64,000 bases of DNA from Burkholderiaceae bacterium (GCA_024235875.1 JACKLP010000002.1:62001-126000), one strand, 5' to 3'; numbered from the stretch's first letter, positions 1 through 8,853 are shown. Notes: generated from the sequence alone by a model not told the origin. Numbers and translations are program-made.

Positions 1-1409
1 ATGTGATGGCCAAGGTCATGAACACCCGCCTCGAGGCCCGGCCCGCGTCGGTCGGCTCGTTTGCCGCCAATCTGCGCGCATTCGAGTCGGTGCGTGAATT
101 CATGACCTCGGCTTCGCTCGGCATGTTGGTGGATCTGCCGTTCGCCCTGCTGTTCGTCGCGGTGATGGCCGCTGTCGGCGGGTGGGCGGCGGCGCCGACG
201 ATGGTCGCCTTCCCCGTGGTGATCGGCGTCTCGCTGATCGCGCAACGCCGGATGAAGCCGCTGACCGACGCCACCCAGCGAGCCAGCCAGCAAAAGCACG
301 CGACCCTGATCGAATCCTTGGTCGGGATCGAGCAGATCAAGGCCTTGAACATCGAGGGGCGCACCCAGAAGCGATGGGAGGAGAGCGGCAAGTTGCTCGC
401 CGAGGTCGGCGCACGCATCAAGTTCTGGAGCGCCCTGGCCGTCAACGTGACGGCGTGGGTGGGCCAGATGGTGACGATCAGCACCGTGGTGCTCGGCGTG
501 TACCTGATCGCGGACAACGCGATGACCATGGGCGCGCTGATCGCCTGCACCCAGCTCGCGGGTCGGGCGCTGGCGCCGCTGGGCCAGCTTTCGTCGCTAC
601 TGGTCCAGTACGACAACACGCGTAGCGCCTACGAAGGCGTGGATCGCATGATGACGCTGCCCGAAGAGCGCCAGGCCGACAGCAACTTCGTGATGCGCCC
701 CCGAATTCGCGGCGCGATCCAGTTCGACAACGTGTCGTTCAGCTACCCGAATGCCGAGCTGCCGGCGCTCGATCGCGTCTCGTTCACGATCCAGCCAGGC
801 GAGCGTGTCGCCCTGATCGGTCGCATCGGTTCGGGAAAGTCGACGATCGAGAAGCTGCTGATGGGGCTCTATCGTCCAACGGCCGGCACGATCCGCTTCG
901 ATGGCATCGACGGCAACCAGATCGACCCGGCCCAGATCCGTTCTTCGATCGGCTACGTGCCGCAGGATGTGACGCTGTTCTTCGGGACGCTGCGCGAGAA
1001 CATCGCCATCGCGGCGCCGCTGGCCGATGACTCGGCGGTGCTCAAGGCGGCAGCGCTGGCAGGCATGCGCCAGTTCATCGAACGTCATCCGAAGGGCGTG
1101 AACCTGCCGATCGGTGAGCGCGGCGAGTCGCTCTCGGGTGGACAGAGGCAGTCGGTGGCGATCGCGCGCGCGGTGGTCAACGAGCCGCCGATCCTGATCC
1201 TGGACGAGCCGACCAGCTCGATGGACAGCGACAGCGAGGCTCGCGTGCTTGAGAATCTTCGCAGCTTCAGCGCCGGGCGGACCATGGTGCTGGTCACGCA
1301 CCGGATGACGCTGCTGGACATCGTCGATCGACTGATCGTCGTGGACCAGGGTCGGATCGTGGCCGACGGACCCAAGGACAAGGTGCTGCGCGCACTGAGG
1401 GGCGGCTAG
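1..1409 (+). CDS. Type I secretion system permease/ATPase (LapB-like), 5' partial
   Basis: This is an inner-membrane ABC exporter subunit that powers one-step secretion of large proteins through a TolC-like channel. The reading frame is open from base 3 and its start lies left of the window; 468 codons are visible. The first ~200 residues hold hydrophobic transmembrane segments. The nucleotide-binding domain follows, with Walker A GRIGSGKST, signature LSGGQ and Walker B ILILDEPTSS. The GRIGSGKST form of Walker A is typical of LapB-type exporters of giant adhesins (family knowledge). The fusion protein starts 5 bp downstream, so the two are co-transcribed. The substrate and the outer-membrane channel are not in view. 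The ABC-exporter call is firm; LapB rather than another type I ATPase is likely. Confidence 0.9.
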   Translation, partial: VMAKVMNTRLEARPASVGSFAANLRAFESVREFMTSASLGMLVDLPFALLFVAVMAAVGGWAAAPTMVAFPVVIGVSLIAQRRMKPLTDATQRASQQKHATLIESLVGIEQIKALNIEGRTQKRWEESGKLLAEVGARIKFWSALAVNVTAWVGQMVTISTVVLGVYLIADNAMTMGALIACTQLAGRALAPLGQLSSLLVQYDNTRSAYEGVDRMMTLPEERQADSNFVMRPRIRGAIQFDNVSFSYPNAELPALDRVSFTIQPGERVALIGRIGSGKSTIEKLLMGLYRPTAGTIRFDGIDGNQIDPAQIRSSIGYVPQDVTLFFGTLRENIAIAAPLADDSAVLKAAALAGMRQFIERHPKGVNLPIGERGESLSGGQRQSVAIARAVVNEPPILILDEPTSSMDSDSEARVLENLRSFSAGRTMVLVTHRMTLLDIVDRLIVVDQGRIVADGPKDKVLRALRGG

Positions 1410-1414
1410 AAGCG

Positions 1415-2770
1415 ATGGGCACCAAGGACGTGACGAAGCAATCGCGCAAGAAGCGACTCGAGTCGGTGTTCGGCGCCGAGGTCGAGGATGCCATCAACGA
1501 GCAAACGCCGATCGGCGGACGCCGAATCATCTGGCTCGCCGCCGCTTGCCTGGGCTGCCTGCTGATCTGGGCATCGATCGCCGAGGTCGACGAGGTCTCG
1601 CGCGGCGAGGGCAAGGTGATCCCTTCGCGCAACGTGCAGGTGGTCCAGAGCATGGACGGCGGCGTGGTCGCCGAGATCCATGCCCGCGAGGGCGCAAGCG
1701 TCAAGCGCGGCCAGCCGCTGCTGCGGATCGAAGCCGTGCGGGCAAAGGCGCAGCGGGGCGAAACACTGGCGCGCATGCTCGCGCAGCGGGTGCGCATGCA
1801 GCGGCTGCTGGCCGAGGCCGCCGGCGACCAGCGAATCTCCTGGGACCCCGATATCGCGCAGGTGGCGCCGGCCATGGTCCGACGCGAGGCCGATCTGTTC
1901 CGGGTTCGCCTGGCCGAGCACCTGGCGGCGCTGACCGCCGCCGACCAGCAGATTCGCCAGCGCACGCAGGAAGCGCGCGAGGCCACGGTGCGCCGTGATT
2001 CGGCACGACGCTCGCTGGCGCTGCTCGAGCGCGAAGTCAACTACACCCGGCCGTTGCTCGAGACGGGGGCGGTCTCCGAGATCGAGGTGATCCGGCTCGA
2101 GCGCGAGCTTGCACGGCTGCGCGGCGAGGCCGAAGGGGCTGCAGTGCAGATCGAGCGCTCGAATGCAGCGATCGCCGAGGCCCGGCAACGCCGCCTGGAA
2201 GCGGCCGAGAGCTTCCGCGCGCGAGCGCGCACCGAGCTCAACGAGGCGGCCGCCGACCTGGCACGCCTCGAGGCCTCGGTGGAAGGGCTGCAGGATCGGG
2301 TCGAGAAGACGGTCTTGCGCGCGCCGGTGGCCGGCATCGTGAAGACGCTACATGCCCACACGGTGGGCGGCGTAGCGCAGGCGGGCAAGGATCTGGTCGA
2401 GATCGTGCCGATCGACGACACCTTGCTGGTCGAGGCGAGAATCCAGCCGCGCGACATCGGCTTCCTGCACCTGGGGCAGCGCGCGACCGTGCGCTTCCAT
2501 GCGTACGACTACGCGGTGCACGGCGGGCTGTCGGGGCAGGTCGAGCACATCAGCGCCGACACCGTGACCGACGAACGCAACAACGCCTTCTACATCGTGC
2601 GCATCCGCACGCGGCCGGACCACGACGGCCACGGCATCGGCAGCCGCGACCGGCCGATCATCGCCGGCATGACGGCGACGGTCGACATCATGACCGGCAA
2701 ACGGACGGTGCTCACGTACCTGATGAAGCCGCTGCTGCGGGCGAAGCAGAAGGCGTTTACGGAGCGATAA
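1415..2770 (+). CDS. HlyD-family type I secretion membrane fusion protein (LapC-like)
   Basis: This 451-residue periplasmic adaptor joins the ABC exporter upstream to an outer-membrane channel. One membrane anchor lies at about residues 33-52, after a short cytoplasmic N-terminus. A first lipoyl half-motif follows (MDGGVVAEIHAREGASVKRG). Next comes a long Arg/Ala/Glu-rich coiled coil at roughly residues 100-300, then the second lipoyl half (LRAPVAGIVKT) and a C-terminal beta-barrel region. ATG 1415 lies 5 bp after the ATPase stop and is the only sensible start. This order and length match HlyD/LapC/PrtE adaptors. Downstream the operon runs into the palindromic element rather than another secretion gene. 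Confidence 0.92.
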   Translation: MGTKDVTKQSRKKRLESVFGAEVEDAINEQTPIGGRRIIWLAAACLGCLLIWASIAEVDEVSRGEGKVIPSRNVQVVQSMDGGVVAEIHAREGASVKRGQPLLRIEAVRAKAQRGETLARMLAQRVRMQRLLAEAAGDQRISWDPDIAQVAPAMVRREADLFRVRLAEHLAALTAADQQIRQRTQEAREATVRRDSARRSLALLEREVNYTRPLLETGAVSEIEVIRLERELARLRGEAEGAAVQIERSNAAIAEARQRRLEAAESFRARARTELNEAAADLARLEASVEGLQDRVEKTVLRAPVAGIVKTLHAHTVGGVAQAGKDLVEIVPIDDTLLVEARIQPRDIGFLHLGQRATVRFHAYDYAVHGGLSGQVEHISADTVTDERNNAFYIVRIRTRPDHDGHGIGSRDRPIIAGMTATVDIMTGKRTVLTYLMKPLLRAKQKAFTER

Positions 2771-2785
2771 CGGTCGCTGGGGGCG

Positions 2786-3004
2786 CAGAGGGGCGGTCGT
2801 GGGCTTGGGGGCGCGGCGGCTTCGGTCCCGCTGGCGCGGGACTTCCGCCGGATTGCGTCGACGAGCGGGGGGCGCGCAGAACTCGCACGATCCGGGCGCT
2901 GACGCGCCCGGCCACGTGCTCAGACAGGCTGCGCGCCTGATCCCCGCTCGTCGACGCAATCCGGCGCTCGCCGACGCGCCCCCAAGCCCACGACCGCCCC
3001 TCTG
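2786..3004. repeat. Large palindromic element, copy 1
   Basis: This is a nested perfect palindrome. Arm 2786-2815 is exactly complementary to 2975-3004 (30/30). Inside it, 2847-2870 is exactly complementary to 2942-2965 (24/24), and 2871-2879 pairs with 2929-2937. The two main stems are separated by a 31-nt side block at 2816-2846 on one side, which has its own GTCCCGC/GCGGGAC hairpin, and by 9 nt at 2966-2974 on the other. The central loop also holds GGGCGC/GCGCCC. The element lies just after the secretion adaptor stop codon, between it and the convergent P-type ATPase. It codes for nothing credible. It is a partner of copy 2 in the opposite orientation. Confidence 0.85.
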
Positions 3005-3013
3005 CGGATCGAG

Positions 3014-3070
3014 GCGTGCGAGAGGGAGGGGGCATGCCGCGCGGCTGCGGCGACCCTCTCTCTCGCACGC
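3014..3070. repeat. Hairpin between the two large palindromic elements
   Basis: Bases 3014-3030 (GCGTGCGAGAGGGAGGG) pair with 3054-3070 with one mismatch in 17, around a 23-nt GC-rich loop. The hairpin sits between the two large inverted elements. It could be a terminator-like stem (no T-run follows) or a linker piece of the same composite repeat. Confidence 0.65.
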
Positions 3071-3077
3071 ACCGGTT

Positions 3078-3305
3078 CGCTGGGTGGGGTTGCCACCAGG
3101 GGTTTGGCGGCCATCGGCAAGCGTCGTTCGCGCGGCCGGGCGCGGAAAGAGGGGCGTAGCCTGTCCGAGCACGTGGACGGACGCGTAGCGCCCGGATCGT
3201 GCGAGTTCTACGCCCCCCGCGCCCGGCCGCGCGAACGACGGAAGTCCCGCGCAGCGGGACCGAAGCCGCTGGCCGCCAAACCCCTGGTGGCAACCTCACC
3301 CAGCG
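3078..3305. repeat. Large palindromic element, copy 2 (inverted relative to copy 1)
   Basis: Bases 3078-3112 pair with 3271-3305 with one mismatch in 35. Bases 3122-3145 pair perfectly with 3217-3240 (24/24), and 3151-3159 pair with 3208-3216. The side blocks are 9 nt (3113-3121) and 30 nt (3241-3270). They are the reverse complements, nearly base for base, of the 9-nt and 31-nt blocks of copy 1. The loop (about 3160-3206) also matches the reverse complement of the copy 1 loop. The stem sequences do not match those of copy 1. The architecture is therefore shared while the stems differ. Confidence 0.85.
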
Positions 3306-3402
3306 CGCAGACCTGCAGCTTGTACTCGACACCGATCGCGCCACGGGCGCGCCACGGGCGCGTCGCGCAGCGCCAGGCTTGGGGCGATGCCGGTTCGGTG
3401 AT

Positions 3403-6081
3403 TCAAGCGAAGCGGGTTCGGCGAAACAGCCAGCGATCGCTCGCCTCGAGTGCGGCGGCCAGCACCACCGCGCCCGCCAGGCAGGCCGCCAGGATCGTGG
3501 CGCCGGGCCAGTCGAAGCGAAACAGCGCAGCCAGCCAGGGCACGGTCTGGACGGCCAGCAGGGCGACGAGTGCCGTGACGACCACGATCCACAGCGTCCG
3601 GTTCGGCACGCGGATCGTCGCCGCGATGCTTCGGGTGCCCGAGCGGTTCGCCAGGATCAGCACCAGGTTGCCCAGCACCAGCATCGAGAACACGCTGGCC
3701 CGTGCGGCCGGCTCGGCCAGGCCCATGTGGGTTCCGGCCAGATAGGCGATCGCCACGGCCACCAGGACCAGGGCGCCCTGGGCCAGGCTGCGCGCCAGCG
3801 AACGGCCGTCGAATAGCCGCGCGTCGGGCGCGCGCGGCGGGCGCCGCATCAAGTCCGGGTTCTCCGGATCACCCTCGAACACCAGCGTGCAGGCGGGATC
3901 GATGATCAGTTCCAGAAAGGCGATATGCGCCGGCAACAGGATCAGCGGCCAGCCCATCGCGACCGCCAGGACGGTGACGCCGGCGATCGCCACATGCATC
4001 GACACCACGTAGTTGATGGCGTGATGGATGTTGTCGTAGATGCGCCGGCCCAGCCGTACGCCGCGCACGATCGAGCCGAAGTCGTCGTCGGCGATGACCA
4101 GGTCGGCGGCCTCGCGCGCGACATCGGTGCCGCGTCGGCCCATCGCCACGCCGATGTTGGCCGCGCGCAGTGCCGGCGCGTCGTTGACGCCATCACCGGT
4201 CATGGCGATCGCTGCGCCGTCGGTCTGCAGCGCGCGCACGATGCGAAGCTTGTGCTCGGGCACCGCACGCGCCACGACGCTCGTCGTGCGTAGGCGTCGT
4301 GCCAGCGCGTCGGCATCGAGCGACTCGATCTCGGCGCCGGTCAGGACCTCGCCATCATGGTCGAGCCCGGCGGCGGCTGCGATGGCCCGCGCGGTGCCCG
4401 GATAGTCGCCGGTGATCATCAGCACGCGGATGTTGGCGCTACGGCAGGCCTGCACGGCCGCCGGCACGCCGGCTCGTACCGGGTCCACGAGCGCGACCAG
4501 GCCCAGCCATTCGAACTCGAACGCGTGCTGGGTGCCGGGCAACGGAGCGCCCGCGACCAGGCGATCGTGCTCGTGTGTCAGCCGGGCGGCTGCCACGCCC
4601 AGGACTCGCAAGCCTTCGTCGGCCAACGCGGCGATGCGTGCGTCCCACGCCTGCGCCTGCGGCTCGTCCAGGTGGCACAAGCGCATGATCGCCTCGGGCG
4701 CGCCCTTGGCGGCGATCACGCGCGTGCCGTCGGCGACGTCGTCCCAGACCTGCGACATCGCGAGCAAATCGGGCGAGAGCGGGTACTCGCGCACCATCTG
4801 CCACTGTCGATGCAAATGGGCGGCATCGATATGATCACCGACGCCCAGGTCGCGGATCGCACGCTCCATCGGGTCGAAGGGGTCGATCCGGGTGGCCAGC
4901 AACGCGTACTCCACCACCCGGTGAACGCGCTCCGGCAACACGCCATCGCCCACCTCGGCGCGCTCGCCGTCGGCGGCCACGACCGTGCGCACCGTCATGC
5001 GGTTCTCGGTCAGCGTGCCGGTCTTGTCGACGCACAGTACCGACGCACCGCCCAGGGCCTCGATCGCCGCTGTCCGGCGCGTGAGCACCTGGTGGCGCGA
5101 CATGCGCCACGCACCGATCGCGAGAAAGACGGTCAGCACGACCGGGAACTCCTCGGGTAGCAGCGACATCGCCAGCGCGATGCCGCTGAGCGTGGCATCG
5201 AGCCAGCGGCCACCCACCAGGCCGAGCGCGAGCACGACCAGCGCGCACAACAGGACCGCCGCAGTCCCCATGATCACGACCATGCGCCGGGTCTCGCGCT
5301 GCAGCGGGCTCGGCTCGGATTCGATCGACTGCAAGGAATGGCCGATGCGCCCCATCTCGGTGCTCGGGCCCGTCGCCAGGACTCGTGCGACCCCTTGGCC
5401 GGCAACCACGAGCGTGCCGGAGAACACGTATGGCGTGTTCTCGCCGGTGGGCCGCCCCATCGCGGCATCGGAAAGCGGGTCCGGTGCCGGGCGCTTGCCC
5501 ACGGGGACCGACTCGCCCGAGAGCATCGACTCGTCGATGCTGAGCTGGCTGGCGTCGATCAGGCTCGCGTCGGCGGGGATCCGGTCACCCTCGCCGAGCA
5601 CGATCAGGTCGCCCACCACGACCTCGCGGCCCGGAATGCGGATGCGCTCGCCGTCGCGAATCACCAGCGCGCGTGGCGCCGAGAGGTTGCGCAGCGCGTC
5701 GAGCGCCCGTTCGGTGCGGCGGGTCTGCACCACCGTGATGCCCACGGTCATCGTGGCGAACACGCCCAGCAGCACCGCCTCGCCGGTGTCGCCCAGGAAG
5801 AGGTAGAGCAACGCACACCCGACCAGCAACAGCAGCATCGGCTCGCGCAATACCTCGAGCACGATCTCGGGGAACCCGCGTGGCCCCTGGCTGGGTAGCT
5901 CGTTGGCGCCGTCGCGCGCCAGGCGTTGTGTGGCGGCGGTCCTGCTCAGACCGACGGCCCCGGGAACACCGGCGGTGTTCGGTCCGCCAATCGTGTCCGG
6001 ACGACCAATGGTGTTCGGGCCGGCGACGCCTGCGGCCACCTCCGGGTCTTGGCGGCGCGCGCCGACGGGATCCTCGCTCAT
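3403..6081 (-). CDS. Cation-translocating P-type ATPase (P2-like)
   Basis: This is an 892-residue integral-membrane ATPase, a normal length for type II pumps. It has an N-terminal cation-ATPase segment, an actuator domain with LSGESVPV, M4 motif PEEFP, the phosphorylated DKTGTLTENRMT at D352, a nucleotide-binding domain, the hinge MTGDGVNDAPALRAANIGVAMG, and a C-terminal membrane bundle. The M6 region carries FLELIIDPACTLVFEG, typical of a bacterial subgroup usually labelled calcium- or cation-transporting. The ion cannot be read from sequence. The first ~45 residues hold three hexapeptide repeats of the GPNTIG type, absent from ordinary family members. The gene is divergent from the GNAT-YbaK gene, with 92 bp between starts. 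Confidence 0.93.
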   Translation of the reverse strand: MSEDPVGARRQDPEVAAGVAGPNTIGRPDTIGGPNTAGVPGAVGLSRTAATQRLARDGANELPSQGPRGFPEIVLEVLREPMLLLLVGCALLYLFLGDTGEAVLLGVFATMTVGITVVQTRRTERALDALRNLSAPRALVIRDGERIRIPGREVVVGDLIVLGEGDRIPADASLIDASQLSIDESMLSGESVPVGKRPAPDPLSDAAMGRPTGENTPYVFSGTLVVAGQGVARVLATGPSTEMGRIGHSLQSIESEPSPLQRETRRMVVIMGTAAVLLCALVVLALGLVGGRWLDATLSGIALAMSLLPEEFPVVLTVFLAIGAWRMSRHQVLTRRTAAIEALGGASVLCVDKTGTLTENRMTVRTVVAADGERAEVGDGVLPERVHRVVEYALLATRIDPFDPMERAIRDLGVGDHIDAAHLHRQWQMVREYPLSPDLLAMSQVWDDVADGTRVIAAKGAPEAIMRLCHLDEPQAQAWDARIAALADEGLRVLGVAAARLTHEHDRLVAGAPLPGTQHAFEFEWLGLVALVDPVRAGVPAAVQACRSANIRVLMITGDYPGTARAIAAAAGLDHDGEVLTGAEIESLDADALARRLRTTSVVARAVPEHKLRIVRALQTDGAAIAMTGDGVNDAPALRAANIGVAMGRRGTDVAREAADLVIADDDFGSIVRGVRLGRRIYDNIHHAINYVVSMHVAIAGVTVLAVAMGWPLILLPAHIAFLELIIDPACTLVFEGDPENPDLMRRPPRAPDARLFDGRSLARSLAQGALVLVAVAIAYLAGTHMGLAEPAARASVFSMLVLGNLVLILANRSGTRSIAATIRVPNRTLWIVVVTALVALLAVQTVPWLAALFRFDWPGATILAACLAGAVVLAAALEASDRWLFRRTRFA
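5974..6027 (-). repeat. 18-bp tandem repeat x3 in the P-type ATPase N-terminus
   Basis: Three consecutive 18-bp units (5974-5991, 5992-6009, 6010-6027) encode GPNTAG, RPDTIG and GPNTIG in the minus-strand frame. They lie before the first conserved block of the pump, so they probably form a flexible leader whose copy number may vary. Confidence 0.7.
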
Positions 6082-6173
6082 CGCGGCATGCTACGAGAAC
6101 GTCGACGCGCATGGGCTGATCTGGCGCAATCCGGTCGCACGCGCGCGCCGGGTTCGGACGATAATCCGGCGCC

Positions 6174-7187
6174 ATGGAAGACACCTCCGTTCCCGACGCC
6201 CGCTATCGGATCCTCGAGGCCCGGTCGCCGGCGGCGATCGACACCGCGCGGGCGCTTTTCACCGAGTACCAGCGCGCGATCGGTGTCGACCTGTGCTTCC
6301 AGGGCTTCGAGGCCGAGTTGCGCGACCTGCCCGGTGGCTATGCGCCCCCCGCCGGCCGCTTGCTGCTGGCCTGGCGCGGAAACGACGCGCTCGCGTGCGT
6401 GGGCTTGCGCGACCTCGGCGGCGGTCGAGCCGAGATGAAGCGACTCTATGTGCGCCCCTCGGCTCGTGGCGGCGGCCTGGGCGAGGCGCTCGTTGCGCGG
6501 GTTCTCGATGCGGCGCGCGAGATCGGCTACGAACAGGTGGTCCTCGACACCCTGCCCACGATGGCGGCCGCGCAACGACTGTATGCACGCTTCGGTTTTG
6601 CAGACCTGTCGGCCTATTGCGACAACCCGATCCCCGGTACCCGCTACCTGGGTCTGGTGCTGGCCGCGCACCCGTCGGCACGGACCGCCCCCGACGATCC
6701 CGGAGATCCGGCCACCGATACGGCCCCCGCCGCGCGCATCGCGGCCTGGATCCGTGCCCATCAGGTACCGGCCGAGATGCTCGAGTTCGCGCAGTCGGTT
6801 CACTCGGTGGCCGATGCCGTGGCCGCGAGCGGCCATCCGGTCGAGCGAATCACGAAATCACTCGTGATGCTGGGCGAAGATGGCGTCCTGGTCGTGGCGA
6901 TGGTGCCCGCCACCCATCGCGCGAGCCTGGAGCGGGTGCGCAAGGCGCTCGGGCTCGGCCAACGGCCCCGACTGGCCACGGCCGAGGAGATCGAGGCGCG
7001 CACTGGCCAGCGCGCGGGTGGCAACTCGCCCCTGAACCTGTCCGATGCCCGGATCGTGATCGACCCGGCGATCTTCGAGCGCGACTGGATCCTGACCGGC
7101 GGCGGCGACGACCGCCACCTGGTGCGGATTCCGACGCAGGCCTTGCGCCGATTCGTGCACTTCGTCGAGGCCAGGATCAGGAAGTAG
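6174..7187 (+). CDS. Fusion protein: GNAT acetyltransferase + YbaK/ProX-type aminoacyl-tRNA deacylase domain
   Basis: This is a 337-residue two-domain protein in one uninterrupted frame. Residues ~10-165 are a GNAT fold: MKRLYVRPSARGGGLGEAL is motif A (acetyl-CoA loop), followed by LDTLPTMAAAQRLYARFGF. After a Pro/Asp/Ala-rich linker, residues ~185-337 match the YbaK/ProX editing family, which hydrolyses mischarged Cys- or Ala-tRNA(Pro) (family knowledge). Supporting blocks there include ITKSLVML and GGNSPLNL. The start at 6174 is the first ATG and gives a complete GNAT beta-1. The 3' end overlaps the convergent ThDP gene by 11 bp. Each domain is clear; the joint function is unknown. Confidence 0.85.
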   Translation: MEDTSVPDARYRILEARSPAAIDTARALFTEYQRAIGVDLCFQGFEAELRDLPGGYAPPAGRLLLAWRGNDALACVGLRDLGGGRAEMKRLYVRPSARGGGLGEALVARVLDAAREIGYEQVVLDTLPTMAAAQRLYARFGFADLSAYCDNPIPGTRYLGLVLAAHPSARTAPDDPGDPATDTAPAARIAAWIRAHQVPAEMLEFAQSVHSVADAVAASGHPVERITKSLVMLGEDGVLVVAMVPATHRASLERVRKALGLGQRPRLATAEEIEARTGQRAGGNSPLNLSDARIVIDPAIFERDWILTGGGDDRHLVRIPTQALRRFVHFVEARIRK

Positions 7188-8853
7188 CGGCCGGCGGCGC
7201 CGGATGCACGAGTGGCCACGGGGAGGTCTCGCTGCCGCGTTCGACCGGTACTTCGATGATCACCGGCCCGGACTCGCGAAAACCGGCCGCGATCTCGCGC
7301 TCGAGCGCCTCGGGCGTATCCACGCGGACCCCTTTCGCGCCGAAGGCCTCGGCGAGCTTCACGAAATCGGGGTTCACCAGGTCGGCGCCCAGCAGCCGGC
7401 CGTCGTAGCGTGTCATCTGGTCGCGCCGCACATTGCCGTAGGCACTGTTGTTGAAGATCACCGTGACCACGTTGATGCCGTGTTGCACGGCGGTGGCCAG
7501 TTCCTGGACCCCGAACATGAAGCCACCATCGCCACAGACCGAGACCACGCACTTGTCCGGATTGCCGACCTTCACGCCCAGCGCGGTATGGAAGCCGAAG
7601 CCCAGGTTGTCCTGGTAGCCGCAGGTCACGTATTGACGCGGGGCATAGACCGGGAACGAGACGCGCGCGGTGAAGCCCATCTGGCTGACTTCCTCGACGA
7701 AGAAGCCGTCGCGTGGCAAGGCCCGTCGGATCGCCTGCAGGTAGGGGGTCTGCGGCGTGATCGAATCGAACGCGCGCTGGGCCCTGGCCGAATAGGCGCG
7801 GAACTCGTCGGCCCGCGACGCGCGTGACCCGATCGCCGGGCCCAGTTCGTCCACCAGGGCGGCCGTGCCGAGCCTCGCATCGGTGACCACGCCCACGGTG
7901 GGCGGGAGCCGAACCATCTCGGTGGGGTCGATGTCGATGCGAATGGTCTTCAGGCCCTTCGGCTGCCAGCTCCAGCGCATGTACGCGAGCTCCAGCCGGC
8001 TGCCGATACCGATCAGCAGGTCGCACTCGGGCCAGTACTCGTAGGCCGCGCTCGAGAGCAGGCCGAGCGGATGATCGTTGGAGAGGATGCCCTTGCCACT
8101 GCGATGCGCGGTGACCGGGGCCTGCAGCAGCTCGGCGAGCCGGCGCACCTCGTCGGCCGCATGCAGCGCACCCGCGCCGACCAGGATCAGCGGATTCCGG
8201 GCCGCGGCGATCGCACGGGCGGCGGCGGCGATCTGCTCGGGGTCGGGCGGCGGTGGCGGCGGTGCCCGGCGATCGACATCGAGCTCGACCGCGGCCGTCA
8301 TGCCGAACACATCCCAGGGTGCCTCGAGCGCGGTCGGCCGCACGCGCGTGGACGTCATGCGGCGGAAGGCCTCCGCCACCAGCGCCGGTGCCTGGGTCGG
8401 GTGGTCGATCCGCTCGGCCCAGCCGGTGAAGCCGCGCATCGTCGCGAGCTGGTCCGGCAATTCATGCAACTGGCCGCGGCCCCGGCCCAGCAGGTGGGTC
8501 ATGATGTTGCCGGTCACGCACAGCACCGGCGTGTTGGCCCCATAGGCCGTGCACAAGGCGGCCGACGCATTGAGGACACCGGGACCCGGCACCACCGTGA
8601 AGACCCCCGGCCGGCCGGTGGATTTCGCATAGCCGAAGGCCATGTAGCCGGCGCCCTGTTCATGGCGGGTCGTGATGAAGCGCAGGCCGGGCTCGCGCGC
8701 GACCGCGTCGTTGAAGTCGTACATGTGCGCGCCGGGGATGCCGAACAGGGTATCGACGCCGTGGGCGATCAGCGAGCGGGCGATCGCCTCGCCGGTGGTC
8801 ATGCGGGTCGGCGAGCCGGACGTGGCGGGCTTCGGGTGGCTGGCGTGGTTCAT
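7177..8853 (-). CDS. Thiamine diphosphate-dependent enzyme, acetolactate-synthase-like
   Basis: This is a 558-residue ThDP enzyme with the three standard domains. The N-terminal PYR domain has GVDTLFGIPGAHMYDF and the catalytic Glu in TTRHEQGAGYMAFGYAKSTG. The middle domain is Rossmann-like. The C-terminal PP domain has the GDGGFMFGVQELATAV cofactor motif and NNSAYGN. Start ATG 8853 is chosen because AGGA lies at a proper distance upstream and the protein begins just before the conserved block. An in-frame ATG at 8922 would add a low-complexity Thr/Arg/Asp stretch. It lies downstream of the acyl-CoA ligase on the same strand, so a 2-oxoacid-to-acyl pathway is possible. Substrate unknown; no regulatory subunit gene is adjacent, so true acetolactate synthase is less likely. 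Confidence 0.87.
   Translation of the reverse strand: MNHASHPKPATSGSPTRMTTGEAIARSLIAHGVDTLFGIPGAHMYDFNDAVAREPGLRFITTRHEQGAGYMAFGYAKSTGRPGVFTVVPGPGVLNASAALCTAYGANTPVLCVTGNIMTHLLGRGRGQLHELPDQLATMRGFTGWAERIDHPTQAPALVAEAFRRMTSTRVRPTALEAPWDVFGMTAAVELDVDRRAPPPPPPDPEQIAAAARAIAAARNPLILVGAGALHAADEVRRLAELLQAPVTAHRSGKGILSNDHPLGLLSSAAYEYWPECDLLIGIGSRLELAYMRWSWQPKGLKTIRIDIDPTEMVRLPPTVGVVTDARLGTAALVDELGPAIGSRASRADEFRAYSARAQRAFDSITPQTPYLQAIRRALPRDGFFVEEVSQMGFTARVSFPVYAPRQYVTCGYQDNLGFGFHTALGVKVGNPDKCVVSVCGDGGFMFGVQELATAVQHGINVVTVIFNNSAYGNVRRDQMTRYDGRLLGADLVNPDFVKLAEAFGAKGVRVDTPEALEREIAAGFRESGPVIIEVPVERGSETSPWPLVHPAPPAATS

Noticed and set aside
3338..3363. Two copies of an 11-bp CGCGCCACGGG repeat near the P-type ATPase 3' end
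   Set aside because: It is short and of simple GC composition; I see no sign that it is more than chance or slippage.
2757..3745. Several open frames within the palindromic region
   Set aside because: They encode Arg/Pro/Ser-rich peptides created by the repeats on both strands, with no ribosome sites or homology that I recognise.
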